In this document: piece after piece, positions 34,755 to 45,034 of the stretch
How positions within the stretch are numbered: position 1 is the first letter of the stretch
How the letters are laid out: every line of letters begins with the position of its first letter
Program-made: the position numbers and the translations under genes
The notes under the pieces: generated by a model
Database searches by the model: none
What the model saw: only the letters and a program-made list of their open reading frames with translations
Told to the model about the DNA's origin: nothing
Origin: Mallotus nudiflorus
Lineage: Eukaryota > Streptophyta > Magnoliopsida > Malpighiales > Euphorbiaceae
Assembly: GCA_947683625.1 (NCBI GenBank)
Contig: CANTUR010000279.1
Span: 1,426,001 to 1,490,000 of the forward strand
Length of the DNA: 64,000 nt
Reading direction: 5' to 3'

Positions 34755-36938
34755 ATGGAGTTCCCCAACATTCTAGAGGGTTGGGAGGATATTTTTTTAT
34801 TGATGTTGATGTTGAGGGTGACTTTATAGAGGGCATTGGAGTTGTGAGGTCCGCTTCAGGGACTAGCACATATGGTGCTCAAAGTTCTCAACCATCCAAG
34901 CTTTCTCGGGGAGATCCAATCCTTGTTGTTTATAGCTTGGAGACTCATGCTTGGGTGCGACATCATCATGAGGTTGGTCCTTTTTTGCCTTTATTTTTTG
35001 AAATTTTTTATTGGCTACTTTGCTAAGTATTTTGCAGTATGAGGTTATTGTAACTATAGCTCTATAGCTCTTACTGTAACTATCTATTAAGTTATAGCTT
35101 TATTGTAAATCCTGATGGTTGATAGCTTTTGCTTTATTTTCTTTTTGTAATTGTCTGCTAGTTTTTACTATGATGCTTTTCTTTTTAGCTTTTGTTATTA
35201 ATCCTATTAAATGATAGAGAGAGAGAGATGTGTTAGTATTTAGTAGTTGTGAAAATGCTTAATAGTGTACCTGTTGTTTGTAACCTCTTAGGCATGTTAT
35301 TGTGGTACCTGGTAGTTTCAACAAAGTCAACATGTATTATTAAGGCCTTTCAATCTGTGTAAAGCAGATGATTGCCAGGAAGGGCTTTGATGGAGTCATT
35401 GTTGAATTATCTTATGACTCGTATACATTAAGTCAAATTGCCATGTATGCATTGGTAGAGCGGTGGATGGACACGATGCATACTTTCCATGTGCCTGTTA
35501 GGGAGATGACTATTATCCTTTTGGATTTTGCTGCTATCACGGGATTGAGCTTTTCTAGAGAGCTTGTTTTTTTTAGTGAGGAGGAGTGTTCTATTACTAT
35601 GGTGAGGAGGCACCCAATGATGGATTTTCTTAGGGTGGTCACACATATGAAGTCTAGTTACCTATATTTAGCTTATTACATGGAGTTTGTTTCTTCTGTG
35701 CGGACTCTTTATGATGATGGTCTTGTCTCAGCAGAACAACTAGCTCGTTGCTTTTTTATTTTATTTATTAAGTGCTATTATCTTCCCGAACACTTCAGGT
35801 ACTGGTGATATATGATTATTGTCAGTCTTGAGAGATCTATATGGCTTGTTGAGGTATTGCTAAGGTGCTGCTGCCTTTGCTCATATGTACTTAGGCCTTA
35901 ACTCAACATGTCGAGGTGGCTTAAGGATCTGCGGATGATTGTTCATGCTCGGTGTGAGTAGGAGTTCTGTTGTATGTTCTTTTATTTTTGGGTTTATTAT
36001 TTTTGACCCTCTGATTTTGACAGATATGGGCATATGAGTTCGAGATTCACCCTTATCCATCCCTTAAGAATTTCCAGGAGGATGGCTTCCCTCGTTATTC
36101 TCGATGGATCAGGAAGACTACTTATTTGATTAAGGATTGCATGGTAGTTCAGGACCATATAGGGAAGCTATCCCTTGATTAGGTATGTTTGATTCTTGAT
36201 ACATTGGTAGTTTCTTTCTTAGGGATCTTTTGTTCATTCTTACCATTTGAGCAGATTTTTCTTCGTTGGTGGGTGGCAAGGTCTTATTGGATGGCAGAGA
36301 TGGTGGCTACATGGCAACTGAAGGAGAGATAGGTTTTGCTCTCTGGCCTCATCGGTAGAGTGTGGTATTTGGGTGAGCAAGTCCATCATTAGTGGGATGG
36401 CCCATATATGAGGAGAGTTCCCATCCTTCCTCTTAGTGACATGTTATGGGGCCATGAGCTTTATGGTGATGATCTTACTGCTATTATGATGGGATTCCCC
36501 CTTAAGAGCCTCTTAGAGAGTGTGGGTTTGCCTTATGCTGATGTATTGATCCCTCAACTGATTGTGCTGTAGCTAGTGGGACCTTTCCTTTACCTCAACC
36601 TTCTCAGGCAGATGCATCTCGTCCTTTAGGTTTGAGGATTAAGCTATCACACGGGTCATCAAGAGTCACTTCTACTGATATGGTATGCCTTTATTCCTAT
36701 TTTGGTGCAAGCATGTATAAAATTTTATTAGTAATAATATGTAATTGATAAGAGTTGTGAGAACTTATCTACAGTGACGTTGGAGAAGATTCGAATCTCA
36801 TTTTAATGAGGATGAGGGCACGCTCCATACAAAGGCAACTGCCCATGCCAGTGGTATGGATTATAGTAGTACTACTCTTGGAGACTTGATGGTTCAACCA
36901 TCTTTGTCTTTACTTGGGATAGATATCCTTGGTAGAGT

Positions 36939-36943
36939 AGTGA
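36939..36943. repeat. target-site duplication of CRM-like element
   Basis: agtga, repeated exactly at 43847-43851. Confidence 0.9.
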
Positions 36944-37767
36944 TGATGTGAATCCAAGTTCAAAGCCTAAAGAGATCAAAGATCCATTAATAGTACAAGA
37001 AGGCCCAATCACAAGGTCCAAATCCAAGAAGCTTCAAGAAGCCATATTGGGTTTAATTAAGGACATTTGGAAAGCCCACGAATTTCAGCCCAATAAGGCA
37101 TCCATAGAGGCCCAAGGAATAATATTTAACTTGTTTTTGTGTTAATAACAATTAGGGTTACATGTAGCCACCATATACAAGTTAATAGGGTAATTAATAC
37201 TAAGTAATGGCTATTATTATGGGTAGTGGTTACTAAAGTTAATGGGGTAATCAATAATAAGTAATGGCTATTAATGTGGTTAATGGTTATTAAGGCCATT
37301 TAAGAGTAAAAGTAATCCTATGTGTGTGAGTCTATTTTAGTAGTGTGAGCATGGACTTGTACTCTATATAAACAAGTCCTTTGCTTTCTTTTGTAGCATG
37401 AATGAATTTGATATATGAATTATAACTTTGTTTGAGTTTTATTGTGAGGAATTTTGTCTTTAATTTCTTGCATAAACTTTATGACTTATCAAGCTTTATT
37501 CTAGCTTGTGGTGTCAAAATCTAAATCTTTGTTTTCTTGTTATTTATCAAACATTCTTGTTTGTGGCATAAGAGGAAATTCAAAGTCTATCTTAGTATCT
37601 TTATCCTTGTTGGTAAAGGGGTTAAGTAGCATCTATCTTCTTACTTCAATCTTTGAACGATCCAAATTTGTGGATTAAATTGGTAATTTCTAGTTTTCTT
37701 TCAATTCAACTTATCATAGTATTCTTGCTATTGGGGAGTTAATTGATGAAACCTAAAATTCCCATCA
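36944..37767 (+). repeat. CRM-like element 5' LTR
   Basis: 824 bp, tgatgtgaatcc...cccatca. TATA box tatataaa at 37365-37372. Its first 202 bp hold an open frame to 37145 that is simply the copy of the pol end present in the 3' LTR. Confidence 0.95.
37365..37372 (+). promoter_or_regulatory. TATA box of the CRM-like 5' LTR
   Basis: tatataaa in 'tactctatataaacaagtcc'; repeated at 43444-43451 in the 3' LTR. Only the 5' copy would drive the element's RNA. Confidence 0.65.
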
Positions 37768-37771
37768 TAAG

Positions 37772-37783
37772 TGGTATCAGAGC
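37772..37783 (+). other. primer binding site, initiator tRNA-Met type
   Basis: tggtatcagagc, four bases after the LTR, complementary to the 3' end of plant initiator tRNA-Met, the usual primer for many plant Ty3/gypsy and copia elements. Confidence 0.9.
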
Positions 37784-38465
37784 ATTGGCTCAAGATTGAG
37801 GTTTGCATATCCAAAACTATCTTTTAGTTCTCAATATCTTGTGTTCATCTTATATTTTGCACCTTTCTTGCTATCTATTATTCTTGTTATTTTTTTTTTA
37901 TCTTTATTCTTCTTATCTCAAGATTTTGTTTGCAGATATCAAAAAAAAAAAAAAAAAAAAATTCGTCCATAAAAAAAAAAAAAAAAATTCGTCCATAAAA
38001 AAAAAAAGTATATGTTATCTTTGATATTCCTATGTTAGATCTCAGTTTACATTAAAAAAAAAAAATTGACTCTTCATATTCCATTGAGATCTATCTTTAT
38101 AATTCTGTCTCTTTGTGATCTTTGATAATCTATCTTTGTTTTTCATTTCTATTAGCCTATTTGTTACAAATTGTTCTTATCTTTAAGCCTACCTTATTAT
38201 TTTCTTGTTAGCCTACCTTATTTTTTTTTATCATTGATTACTACATTCTTGAATTTTGTTTGATTGAAAAACTTAGTTCATCTAAGAAATCAAAAGGCAA
38301 ATTTGAGAGGTAAAAGGCAAGAGTGTGAGATCATTAGAGAAAAAGCCAAAATTGAGTGTAAACACGAGTGGTATACATTAATTTTGAGTGAAACACGTGA
38401 GGGAGTGTTGTGAGATTGTTTTTTTTTATCTATTTTCTTTTGTTAAAATTTTAGGTTTTACAATC
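37784..38465 (+). other. 5' untranslated region with A-tract duplications
   Basis: At 37939-38008 runs of 11 to 20 A alternate with two copies of ttcgtccat; another A-run is at 38053-38064. The rest is T-rich. The gag-pol frame is open from 38388 but with GTG first; the first ATG in frame is 38466. Confidence 0.7.
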
Positions 38466-41384
38466 ATGTCAAAAGACACAAGTTCTTCTTCTACAAATGA
38501 TCATGTGATTCAAGCTATGCAACAACAATTCGAAAGAATGTTTAACATGATGGCGGGAGTCAATGAGAAATTGGAGAAGCATGATGGCATCCTTAACCAA
38601 TTACAAGGAGAGCCTAAAGAAAGGAGACGTCCACCAATTGACCAAGAGGACTATGAAGGAGAGGATGAATTGGATGATGATCAAGTCACCTTGGTGGGAC
38701 AACAAATCAATCCTAGGAGACAAGCTAGGAGAGGACGTCCTAAAGATGATGTTGATCGCAACCTTGGAAGCATCAAAATGAAGATTCCTTCATTCCAAGG
38801 AAGAAATGATCCAGATGTGTACCTTGAATGGGAGAGGAAAGTGGAACTCATCTTCGAATGTCACAATTATTCGGAGGAGAAAAAGGTAAAACTCGCCGCT
38901 GTTGAGTTTAGTGATTATGCAATTGTTTGGTGGGATCAATTTTGCAAGGAAAGACGTAGATATGAAGAAAGACCCGTGGAGTCTTGGAGGGAAATGAAGC
39001 AAATCATGAGAAAGAGGTTCGTTCCAAGCCACTACTATAGAGAGCTTCATCAAAGGTTACAAACTCTAATTCAAGGATCCATGAGTGTGGAGGAGTATCA
39101 CAAAGAAATGGAGAAGGCTATGATTAGAGCAAATGTGGTAGAAGATCGTGAAGCTACCATGGCAAGGTTTTTGAGAGGGCTAAACAAAAACATTGCTGAT
39201 GTTGTTGATTTGCAACATTATGTGGAGATTGAAGATATGGTGAATTTGGCCATGAAAGTGGAAAGGCAATTGAAAGGAAAGAGGTATGATTCTAAACCAA
39301 ATGTGGGTTCTTCTTCTTCTTGGAAAACTTCTTGGGGGAAAAAGGATGATAAACCTTTTAACAAGTCAAAAGTGGAAGAAAATAAACCTAAAATTGACTT
39401 GGGTAATAAGGGAAAGGGTGAGAATCAACCAGCCCAAACTAGGGGAATAAAATGTTTTAAGTGTTTGGGTCATGGACACATTGCTAGGGAATGTCCAAAT
39501 AAGAAAGCTATGATTCTAAGGGATGGTGATATTGAATCGGAGAGTGAGGGGCATAGTGATGATGATATGCCTTCTTTAGAAGATTGTAGTGATGTTGAAT
39601 GTGCTAAGGGAGATAATCTTGTTGTTCAAAGAACATTGAGTTTGCAAAATAAACATGATGTCCATAGGGAGCAAAGGGAAAATTTGTTTCATACTCATTG
39701 TTTGATTTCTAACAAGTTGTGCAACATGATTGTGGATAGTGGAAGTTGTACTAATGTAGCAAGCACTTTGCTAGTGGAGAAATTAAAGTTGCCTACTACC
39801 AAGCACCCAAGACCATACAAGTTGCAATGGCTTAATGAAAGTGGAGTTGTAAAGGTAAATAAGCAAGTTCTAATTTCTTTTCAAATTGGTAGATATAAGG
39901 ATGAGGTGTTGTGTGATGTGTTACCAATGTTGGCCGGACATATGTTATTGGGGAGACCTTGGCAATATGATAGAAGGGCTAATCATGATGGATTCAAAAA
40001 TATGTATACTTTGATTATGGATGGAAAAAGGTTTAACCTTGGACCATTAACCCCAAAACAGATTTTTGAAGACCAAATGCGCATCAAGCAACAATATGAA
40101 GAAATGGGTTCTTCATTGGGAAATTCTTTGGGAAGGGAAACCTTTGAGAGTAAAGAAAAAGGTGAGATGAGTGAACCTAAAAATTCCAATTCTCTTGACC
40201 AAAATGGGAAACACATGGTGAGAGAAAACAAGGAAGGTTCAAATGAAAGAAAAATGAGTGTTTATGCAAAAATGAGTGATGTGAAGGAAGCTATGCTTTT
40301 GAGGCAACACATGCTTGTACTTATGTACAAGGAGATTTTGCATATTTCTAACGAAATAACCAATGGTTTGCCTAGTGTTGTTGTTGATCTTTTGCAGGTT
40401 TATGAAGATTTATTCCCAGAAGAAATTCCAAATGGTTTGCCACCTAAAAGAGGCATTGAGCACCAAATTGATTTCATACCCGGAGCAAGCATTCCAAATA
40501 GACCAGCATATAGATGTAATCCGGAGGAGACCAAGGAAATCCAAAAGCAAGTGAGTGAGCTTATGGAGAAGGGTTATGTTCGTGAAAGCATGAGTCCATG
40601 TGCCGTACCCGTCTTGTTAGTGCCTAAGAAAGATGGAACTTGGAGGATGTGTGTTGATTGTCGTGCCATCAACAAAATCACGGTGAAGTATAGACATCCC
40701 ATTCCTAGGCTAGATGACATGTTGGATGAATTGCATGGTTCATATTTGTTTTCAAAAATTGATTTGAAATCTGGTTATCATCAAATTAGAATGAGAGAAG
40801 GTGATGAATGGAAAACAGCTTTTAAAACTAAACATGGTTTATATGAGTGGTTAGTAATGCCTTTTGGTTTAACTAATGCACCGAGCACTTTCATGAGATT
40901 GATGAATCATGTTTTAAGAGCATTCATAGGCAAATTTGTTGTTGTCTATTTTGATGATATCTTGGTTTATAGCAAAAATTTAGATGAGCATGTACAACAT
41001 TTGACTTGTGTTTTTGATGTGCTTAGAGAAGAGAAGTTGTATGCTAATCTAAAGAAATGTTGTTTTTGCACTAATGAAATTACTTTTCTTGGATATATTG
41101 TCAATGACAAGGGCATTCATGTTGATCAAGAAAAGGTAAAAGTAATTAGAGAATGGCCAACACCCACAAGTGTAAGTGATGCAAGAAGCTTTCATGGTTT
41201 AGCTAGCTTTTATAGAAGGTTCATTAAAAATTTTTCTACCATAGCTGCACCTTTAACTGAATGCATCAAAAAGAATGTTGGTTTTAAGTGGGGAATTGAA
41301 CAAGATGAGGCTTTTAACTTGCTAAAAGACAAATTAAGTTCTGCACCCTTGTTATCTTTGCCAAATTTTACTAAACCCTTTTGA
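38466..41384 (+). CDS. gag-protease-RT part of CRM-like gag-pol polyprotein
   Basis: A 972-codon open frame from the first in-frame ATG ('MSKDTSSSSTND'). Approximate residues: gag 1-320 with 'KMKIPSFQGRNDPDVYLEW' and 'HYYRELHQRLQTL'; zinc knuckle CFKCLGHGHIARECPNK (CX2CX4HX4C) at about 329-345; protease with IVDSGSCTNVAS at about 421; RT about 640-930 with 'PKKDGTWRMCVDCRAIN', 'FSKIDLKSGYHQIRM', catalytic YFDD at about 828, and 'FLGYIV'. Gag packages the RNA, the protease cuts the polyprotein, RT copies RNA to DNA in the cytoplasmic particle. All key residues are present. The frame stops early at 41382-41384 because of one extra T at the RT-RNase H junction. Confidence 0.93.
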   Translation: MSKDTSSSSTNDHVIQAMQQQFERMFNMMAGVNEKLEKHDGILNQLQGEPKERRRPPIDQEDYEGEDELDDDQVTLVGQQINPRRQARRGRPKDDVDRNLGSIKMKIPSFQGRNDPDVYLEWERKVELIFECHNYSEEKKVKLAAVEFSDYAIVWWDQFCKERRRYEERPVESWREMKQIMRKRFVPSHYYRELHQRLQTLIQGSMSVEEYHKEMEKAMIRANVVEDREATMARFLRGLNKNIADVVDLQHYVEIEDMVNLAMKVERQLKGKRYDSKPNVGSSSSWKTSWGKKDDKPFNKSKVEENKPKIDLGNKGKGENQPAQTRGIKCFKCLGHGHIARECPNKKAMILRDGDIESESEGHSDDDMPSLEDCSDVECAKGDNLVVQRTLSLQNKHDVHREQRENLFHTHCLISNKLCNMIVDSGSCTNVASTLLVEKLKLPTTKHPRPYKLQWLNESGVVKVNKQVLISFQIGRYKDEVLCDVLPMLAGHMLLGRPWQYDRRANHDGFKNMYTLIMDGKRFNLGPLTPKQIFEDQMRIKQQYEEMGSSLGNSLGRETFESKEKGEMSEPKNSNSLDQNGKHMVRENKEGSNERKMSVYAKMSDVKEAMLLRQHMLVLMYKEILHISNEITNGLPSVVVDLLQVYEDLFPEEIPNGLPPKRGIEHQIDFIPGASIPNRPAYRCNPEETKEIQKQVSELMEKGYVRESMSPCAVPVLLVPKKDGTWRMCVDCRAINKITVKYRHPIPRLDDMLDELHGSYLFSKIDLKSGYHQIRMREGDEWKTAFKTKHGLYEWLVMPFGLTNAPSTFMRLMNHVLRAFIGKFVVVYFDDILVYSKNLDEHVQHLTCVFDVLREEKLYANLKKCCFCTNEITFLGYIVNDKGIHVDQEKVKVIREWPTPTSVSDARSFHGLASFYRRFIKNFSTIAAPLTECIKKNVGFKWGIEQDEAFNLLKDKLSSAPLLSLPNFTKPF

Positions 41385-43224
41385 GATTGAGTGCGATGCA
41401 AGTGGCATAGGTATTGGAGGAGTTTTGATGCAAGAAGGCAAGCCCATAGCATTCTTTAGCGAAAAGCTAAGTGGAGCAAGTCTAAACTACCCTACATATG
41501 ACAAGGGAGTTCTATGCATTGGTGAGAGTTCTAAGGACATGGCAGCATTACCTTGGTTACAAAGAATTCATAATTCACACTGACCATGAGTCCTTGAAGT
41601 ATCTCAAAGGACAAGGAAAGCTCAACAAGAGACATGCAAAATGGTGGAATTCATTGAATCCTTTCCGTACATCATTAAGTACAAGCAAGGGAAAGAAAAT
41701 GTGGTGGCCGATGCATTGTCAAGAAGGTATGCCTTGATCTCTAAACTTGATGCAAAATTATTAGGATTTGAATACATCAAAGATCTTTATTCTAATGATC
41801 CTGATTTTTCTAATGTTTATGGGGCATGTGAGAAAGGGGGTTTTGATAAGTTCTATAAGTTTGATGGTTTTTCTTTTTCGGGAAAACAAATTGTGTGTGC
41901 CACAAAGTTCTTTAAGAGAGTTACTTGTGAGAGAGGCACATAGCGGAGGTTTAATGGGGCATTTTGGGATTAAGAAAACTTTGGATGTGTTGGGTGACCA
42001 TTTCTTTTGGCCACACATGAAAAGGGATGTTAAGAGAATTTGTGAGAAATGCATTACTTGCAAACAAGCCAAATCCAAAGCAATGCCTCATGGTTTGTAT
42101 ACACCTCTTACCATACCAAATGAACCTTGGGTAGACATTTCTATGGATTTTGTTTTAGGATTACCTAGGTCCATGGGAGGGAGAGATTCCATTTTTGTTG
42201 TTGTGGACAGGTTTAGCAAAATGGCACATTTCATTCCATGTCACAAGACGGATGATGCAACCCATATTGCCAATCTATTTTTCAAGGAGATTGTTAGGCT
42301 ACATGGAGTGCCAAGGACCATTGTGAGTGATAGGGATGTCAAATTCCTAAGTCACTTTTGGAAGACTCTTTGGGGAAAGATGGGGACAAAGCTTTTGTAT
42401 TCTACAACTTGTCATCCACAAACGGATGGACAAACGGAGGTGGTCAATAGGACACTTTCAACACTTTTGAGGGCTGTCATCCAAAGAAATCTGAAGAATT
42501 GGGAAGAATGTTTGCCACATGTGGAATTTGCTTACAATAGGAGTGTGCATGGTTCAACAAATTGCTCACCATTTGAAGTTGTGTATGGATTCAACCCAAT
42601 GACTCCATTAGATTTGCTACCATTGCCATTGGACAAAGCTAATCTAGAGGGGAAACAAAAAGCTGAGTTCATCAAGACTTTGCATGAGAGGGTGCGTGCA
42701 AACATTGAGAAGAAGACACTCCAATATGAAAAGCAACACAACAAGGGGAGGAAGCAAGTCATTTTTGAGCCCGGAGATTGGGTGTGGGTGCACTTGAGGA
42801 AGGAAAGATTCCTAACCAAAGGAAATCAAAGCTTATGCCAAGAGGAGATGGTCCTTTTAAAGTGCTTCAACGCATCAACAATAATGCCTACAAGCTAGAA
42901 CTTCCAAGTGAGTATGGCAATGTTAGTGCTACTTTCAATGTTAGTGACTTGTCTTTGTTTGATTTAGGTGATAAAGATGATGGAGCTGATTTGAGGACAA
43001 ATCCTTTTGAAGAAAGGGGGAATGATGTGAATCCAAGTTCAAAGCCTAAAGAGATCAAAGATCCATTAATAGTACAAGAAGGCCCAATCACAAGGTCCAA
43101 ATCCAAGAAGCTTCAAGAAGCCATATTGGGTTTAATTAAGGACATTTGGAAAGCCCACGAATTTCAGCCCAATAAGGCATCCATAGAGGCCCAAGGAATA
43201 ATATTTAACTTGTTTTTGTGTTAA
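41385..43224 (+). pseudogene. RNase H-integrase part of CRM-like pol, frameshifted
   Basis: Continuation of the polyprotein in shifting frames. RNase H starts 'ECDASGIGIGG' after 41384; 'WQHYLGYKEF', 'TDHESLKYL' and 'ADALSRR' follow. Integrase (41868-42811) has the H-H-C-C domain ('HSGGLMGHFG', 'CEKCITCKQ') and D-D-E residues in 'VDISMDFVLGLPRS', 'IVSDRDVKFLSHFW' and 'TDGQTEVVNRTL'. The tail 'GPFKVLQRINNNAYKLELP' leads into 'GPITRSKSKKLQEA' and ends with TAA at 43222-43224, 202 bp inside the 3' LTR. Five one-base length changes at short homopolymers break it: extra T at 41379-41382, extra G at 41505-41507, missing G near 41643, extra T at 41868-41878, missing C at 42811. No chromodomain seen. 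Confidence 0.9.
43009..43022 (+). other. polypurine tract of CRM-like element
   Basis: gaagaaagggggaa immediately before the 3' LTR; it is also coding, within the pol frame. Confidence 0.85.
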
Positions 43225-43846
43225 TAACAATTAGGGTTACATGTAGCCACCATATACAAGTTAATAGGGTAATTAATACTAAGTAATGGCTATTATTATG
43301 GGTAGTGGTTACTAAAGTTAATGGGGTAATCAATAATAAGTAATGGCTATTAATGTGGTTAATGGTTATTAAGGCCATTTAAGAGTAAAAGTAATCCTAT
43401 GTGTGTGAGTCTATTTTAGTAGTGTGAGCATGGACTTGTACTCTATATAAACAAGTCCTTTGCTTTCTTTTGTAGCATGAATGAATTTGATATATGAATT
43501 ATAACTTTGTTTGAGTTTTATTGTGAGGAATTTTGTCTTTAATTTCTTGCATAAACTTTGTGACTTATCAAGCTTTATTCTAGCTTGTGGTGTCAAAATC
43601 TAAATCTTTGTTTTCTTGTTATTTATCAAACATTCTTGTTTGTGGCATAAGAGGAAATTCAAAGTCTATCTTAGTATCTTTATCCTTGTTGGTAAAGGGG
43701 TTAAGTAGCATCTATCTTCTTACTTCAATCTTTGAACGATCCGAATTTGTGGATTAAATTGGTAATTTCTAGTTTTCTTTCAATTCAACTTATCATAGTA
43801 TTCTTGCTATTGGGGAGTTAATTGATGAAACCTACAATTCCCATCA
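43023..43846 (+). repeat. CRM-like element 3' LTR
   Basis: 824 bp; differs from the 5' LTR at three positions (near 43560, 43743 and 43835). Ends cccatca, followed by agtga. Confidence 0.95.
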
Positions 43847-44292
43847 AGTGAGTTTTGATTTGCCTAGACCTGGCTTTCCTCAGTTAGGTGTTGCTCCTGC
43901 TGATGCTACCCATGTTTGTGTTCTCCATTTATTCTTGTTTGTGTTTCATTTATTAGTGAGTGGTGGTTAACTTATTTGCTTGCTTTTCTAGATTCCTGTC
44001 TCCTATGGTTAGTACTGGTATACTATTATAAGGAGTGTGTAACAGTGCTTTTTAGAGTTTTCTACCACTTAGAGGGTATGCCGTCTTTACTGTAGTTGTT
44101 TATTTTATGCATATATTTTATGTATTAGTGTATGGTACGTAATATGTAATGCATGTTGAGCACCGTCTCACTAGTCTTGAATGGGAGCGGGAGCATGCAG
44201 CTTATCATGACTACATCAGTGAGGTGGAGTCACAACTATCGCCCTTTGTGATGAATGATGATGAGTCAGGTTCAGATGAGGGGGATGGTTGA

Positions 44293-45034
44293 GTAGGATT
44301 AGTGCTTGCTTCTGATGTAGTTTTTATAGGAGCTAGGTATAGGACTTTTGGCCTGTGGTTTGCTTTGTTGTATTATTTTCTTAAGGTTATGGACTCTGGG
44401 TGTTGTATCTAAGCATTTGTCCTGCATGTTGTATAATGCTTGTACGATGATTATTATATATGATTCTTGTTATGTATCATTGATGATGATGTTTGCCATT
44501 ACTAGTGTCTGCCTTTGTTCCCTCTTTTGCCTAAGGCATCTCCTTTTGGAGCTTTTTACAATTAGTTGGGTTTTCTTTTTATTCTCTTTTTTGCATAGGG
44601 TGTCTCCTTTCAAAGCTTTTCACACCTAGCTGGGCTTTTTTTTTTGTAGCTTTGATGATAATAGCTGATCTCAAAGAGAGAGCTTAGAGAGGATGGTAAG
44701 AACCATAGTCATGTAATGATGGAAAATGCAAAGCATGCTTGATGCAATTCATGATAAAATGTGTTGCACTTTTCAAAGACATTTTGCATAAATTAGAAAC
44801 CATTCTCATTCACTATAATCATTTAAGAAAAGCACAAGTGCATTCGTACAAATTTCAATCTTGAGGTTTCCCCTATCTTTAACTAGCCTTCTTAGGTTTT
44901 CTAGTTAAGTATTTTCTCTTTTTCCCTAATTTTTGCCTAAGCTGCCATTTTTAGATTTTCAACTCAGCAGGAAATCCATTTTGCCTGAGCTGCCATTTTT
45001 AGGTTTTCAACTCAGTAGGATGATTTTTTATGCC
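44293..45034. other. spacer between antisense ORF and pol (element B)
   Basis: Counterpart of 18684-19435 in element A, with the shared phrases gccatttttagattttcaac (twice, 44950 and 44995) and 'aaggcatctccttttggagc'. The two transcripts would converge here. The open frame at 44348-44629 is matched in A at 19066-19452 but is rich in Leu/Phe/Cys and has no known motif. Confidence 0.45.

Larger units (their letters stand above)
36944..43846 (+). mobile_element. young CRM-like Ty3/gypsy retrotransposon
   Basis: 6903 bp, with LTRs of 824 bp each, an initiator-tRNA-Met primer site, a long gag-pol frame, a polypurine tract and perfect AGTGA duplication. The LTRs differ at 3 positions (a/g, a/g, a/c) without indels. 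The RT ('YRCNPEETKE', 'YRHPIPRLDDMLDEL', 'KTKHGLYEWLVMPFGLTNAPSTF' in short form), the lack of a classical chromodomain and a pol frame running into the 3' LTR fit the CRM clade of chromoviruses; Reina/Galadriel-type relatives cannot be ruled out by eye. Inserted in the antisense ORF of element B. With a rate often used for plant LTRs (1.3e-8 per site per year) the LTRs suggest roughly 0.14 million years (inference). Confidence 0.9.
34755..44292 (+). pseudogene. element B antisense ORF, plant-mobile-domain-like, split by CRM-like insertion
   Basis: Runs on the plus strand, antisense to element B. It starts ATG at 34755 ('MEFPNI') and ends with the acidic tail 'GSDEGDG' and TGA at 44290-44292; the CRM-like element occupies 36944-43846. 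The longest open part, 35368-35808, has 'ERWMDTMHTFHVPVREM' and 'LLDFAAITGLSFSRELVFF', the plant mobile domain signature, aligning with A's antisense ORF. Probable introns: gtgagtagg at 35954 to tttgacag at 36023; others near 36182 (gtatgtttg donor, ttgagcag acceptor near 36254) and 36680. Function unknown; family members are linked to transposons and silencing. Stops and the insertion make this copy nonfunctional. Confidence 0.65.

Noticed and set aside
37772..37783. tRNA-Met-like sequence
   Set aside because: Only 12 bases complementary to a tRNA end next to an LTR: a primer site, not a tRNA gene. No full tRNA cloverleaf was seen in the window.
38388..38465. Gag start at 38388
   Set aside because: The first codon there is GTG and the segment is hydrophobic leader translation; the ATG at 38466 followed by MSKDTSSSS is a better start.
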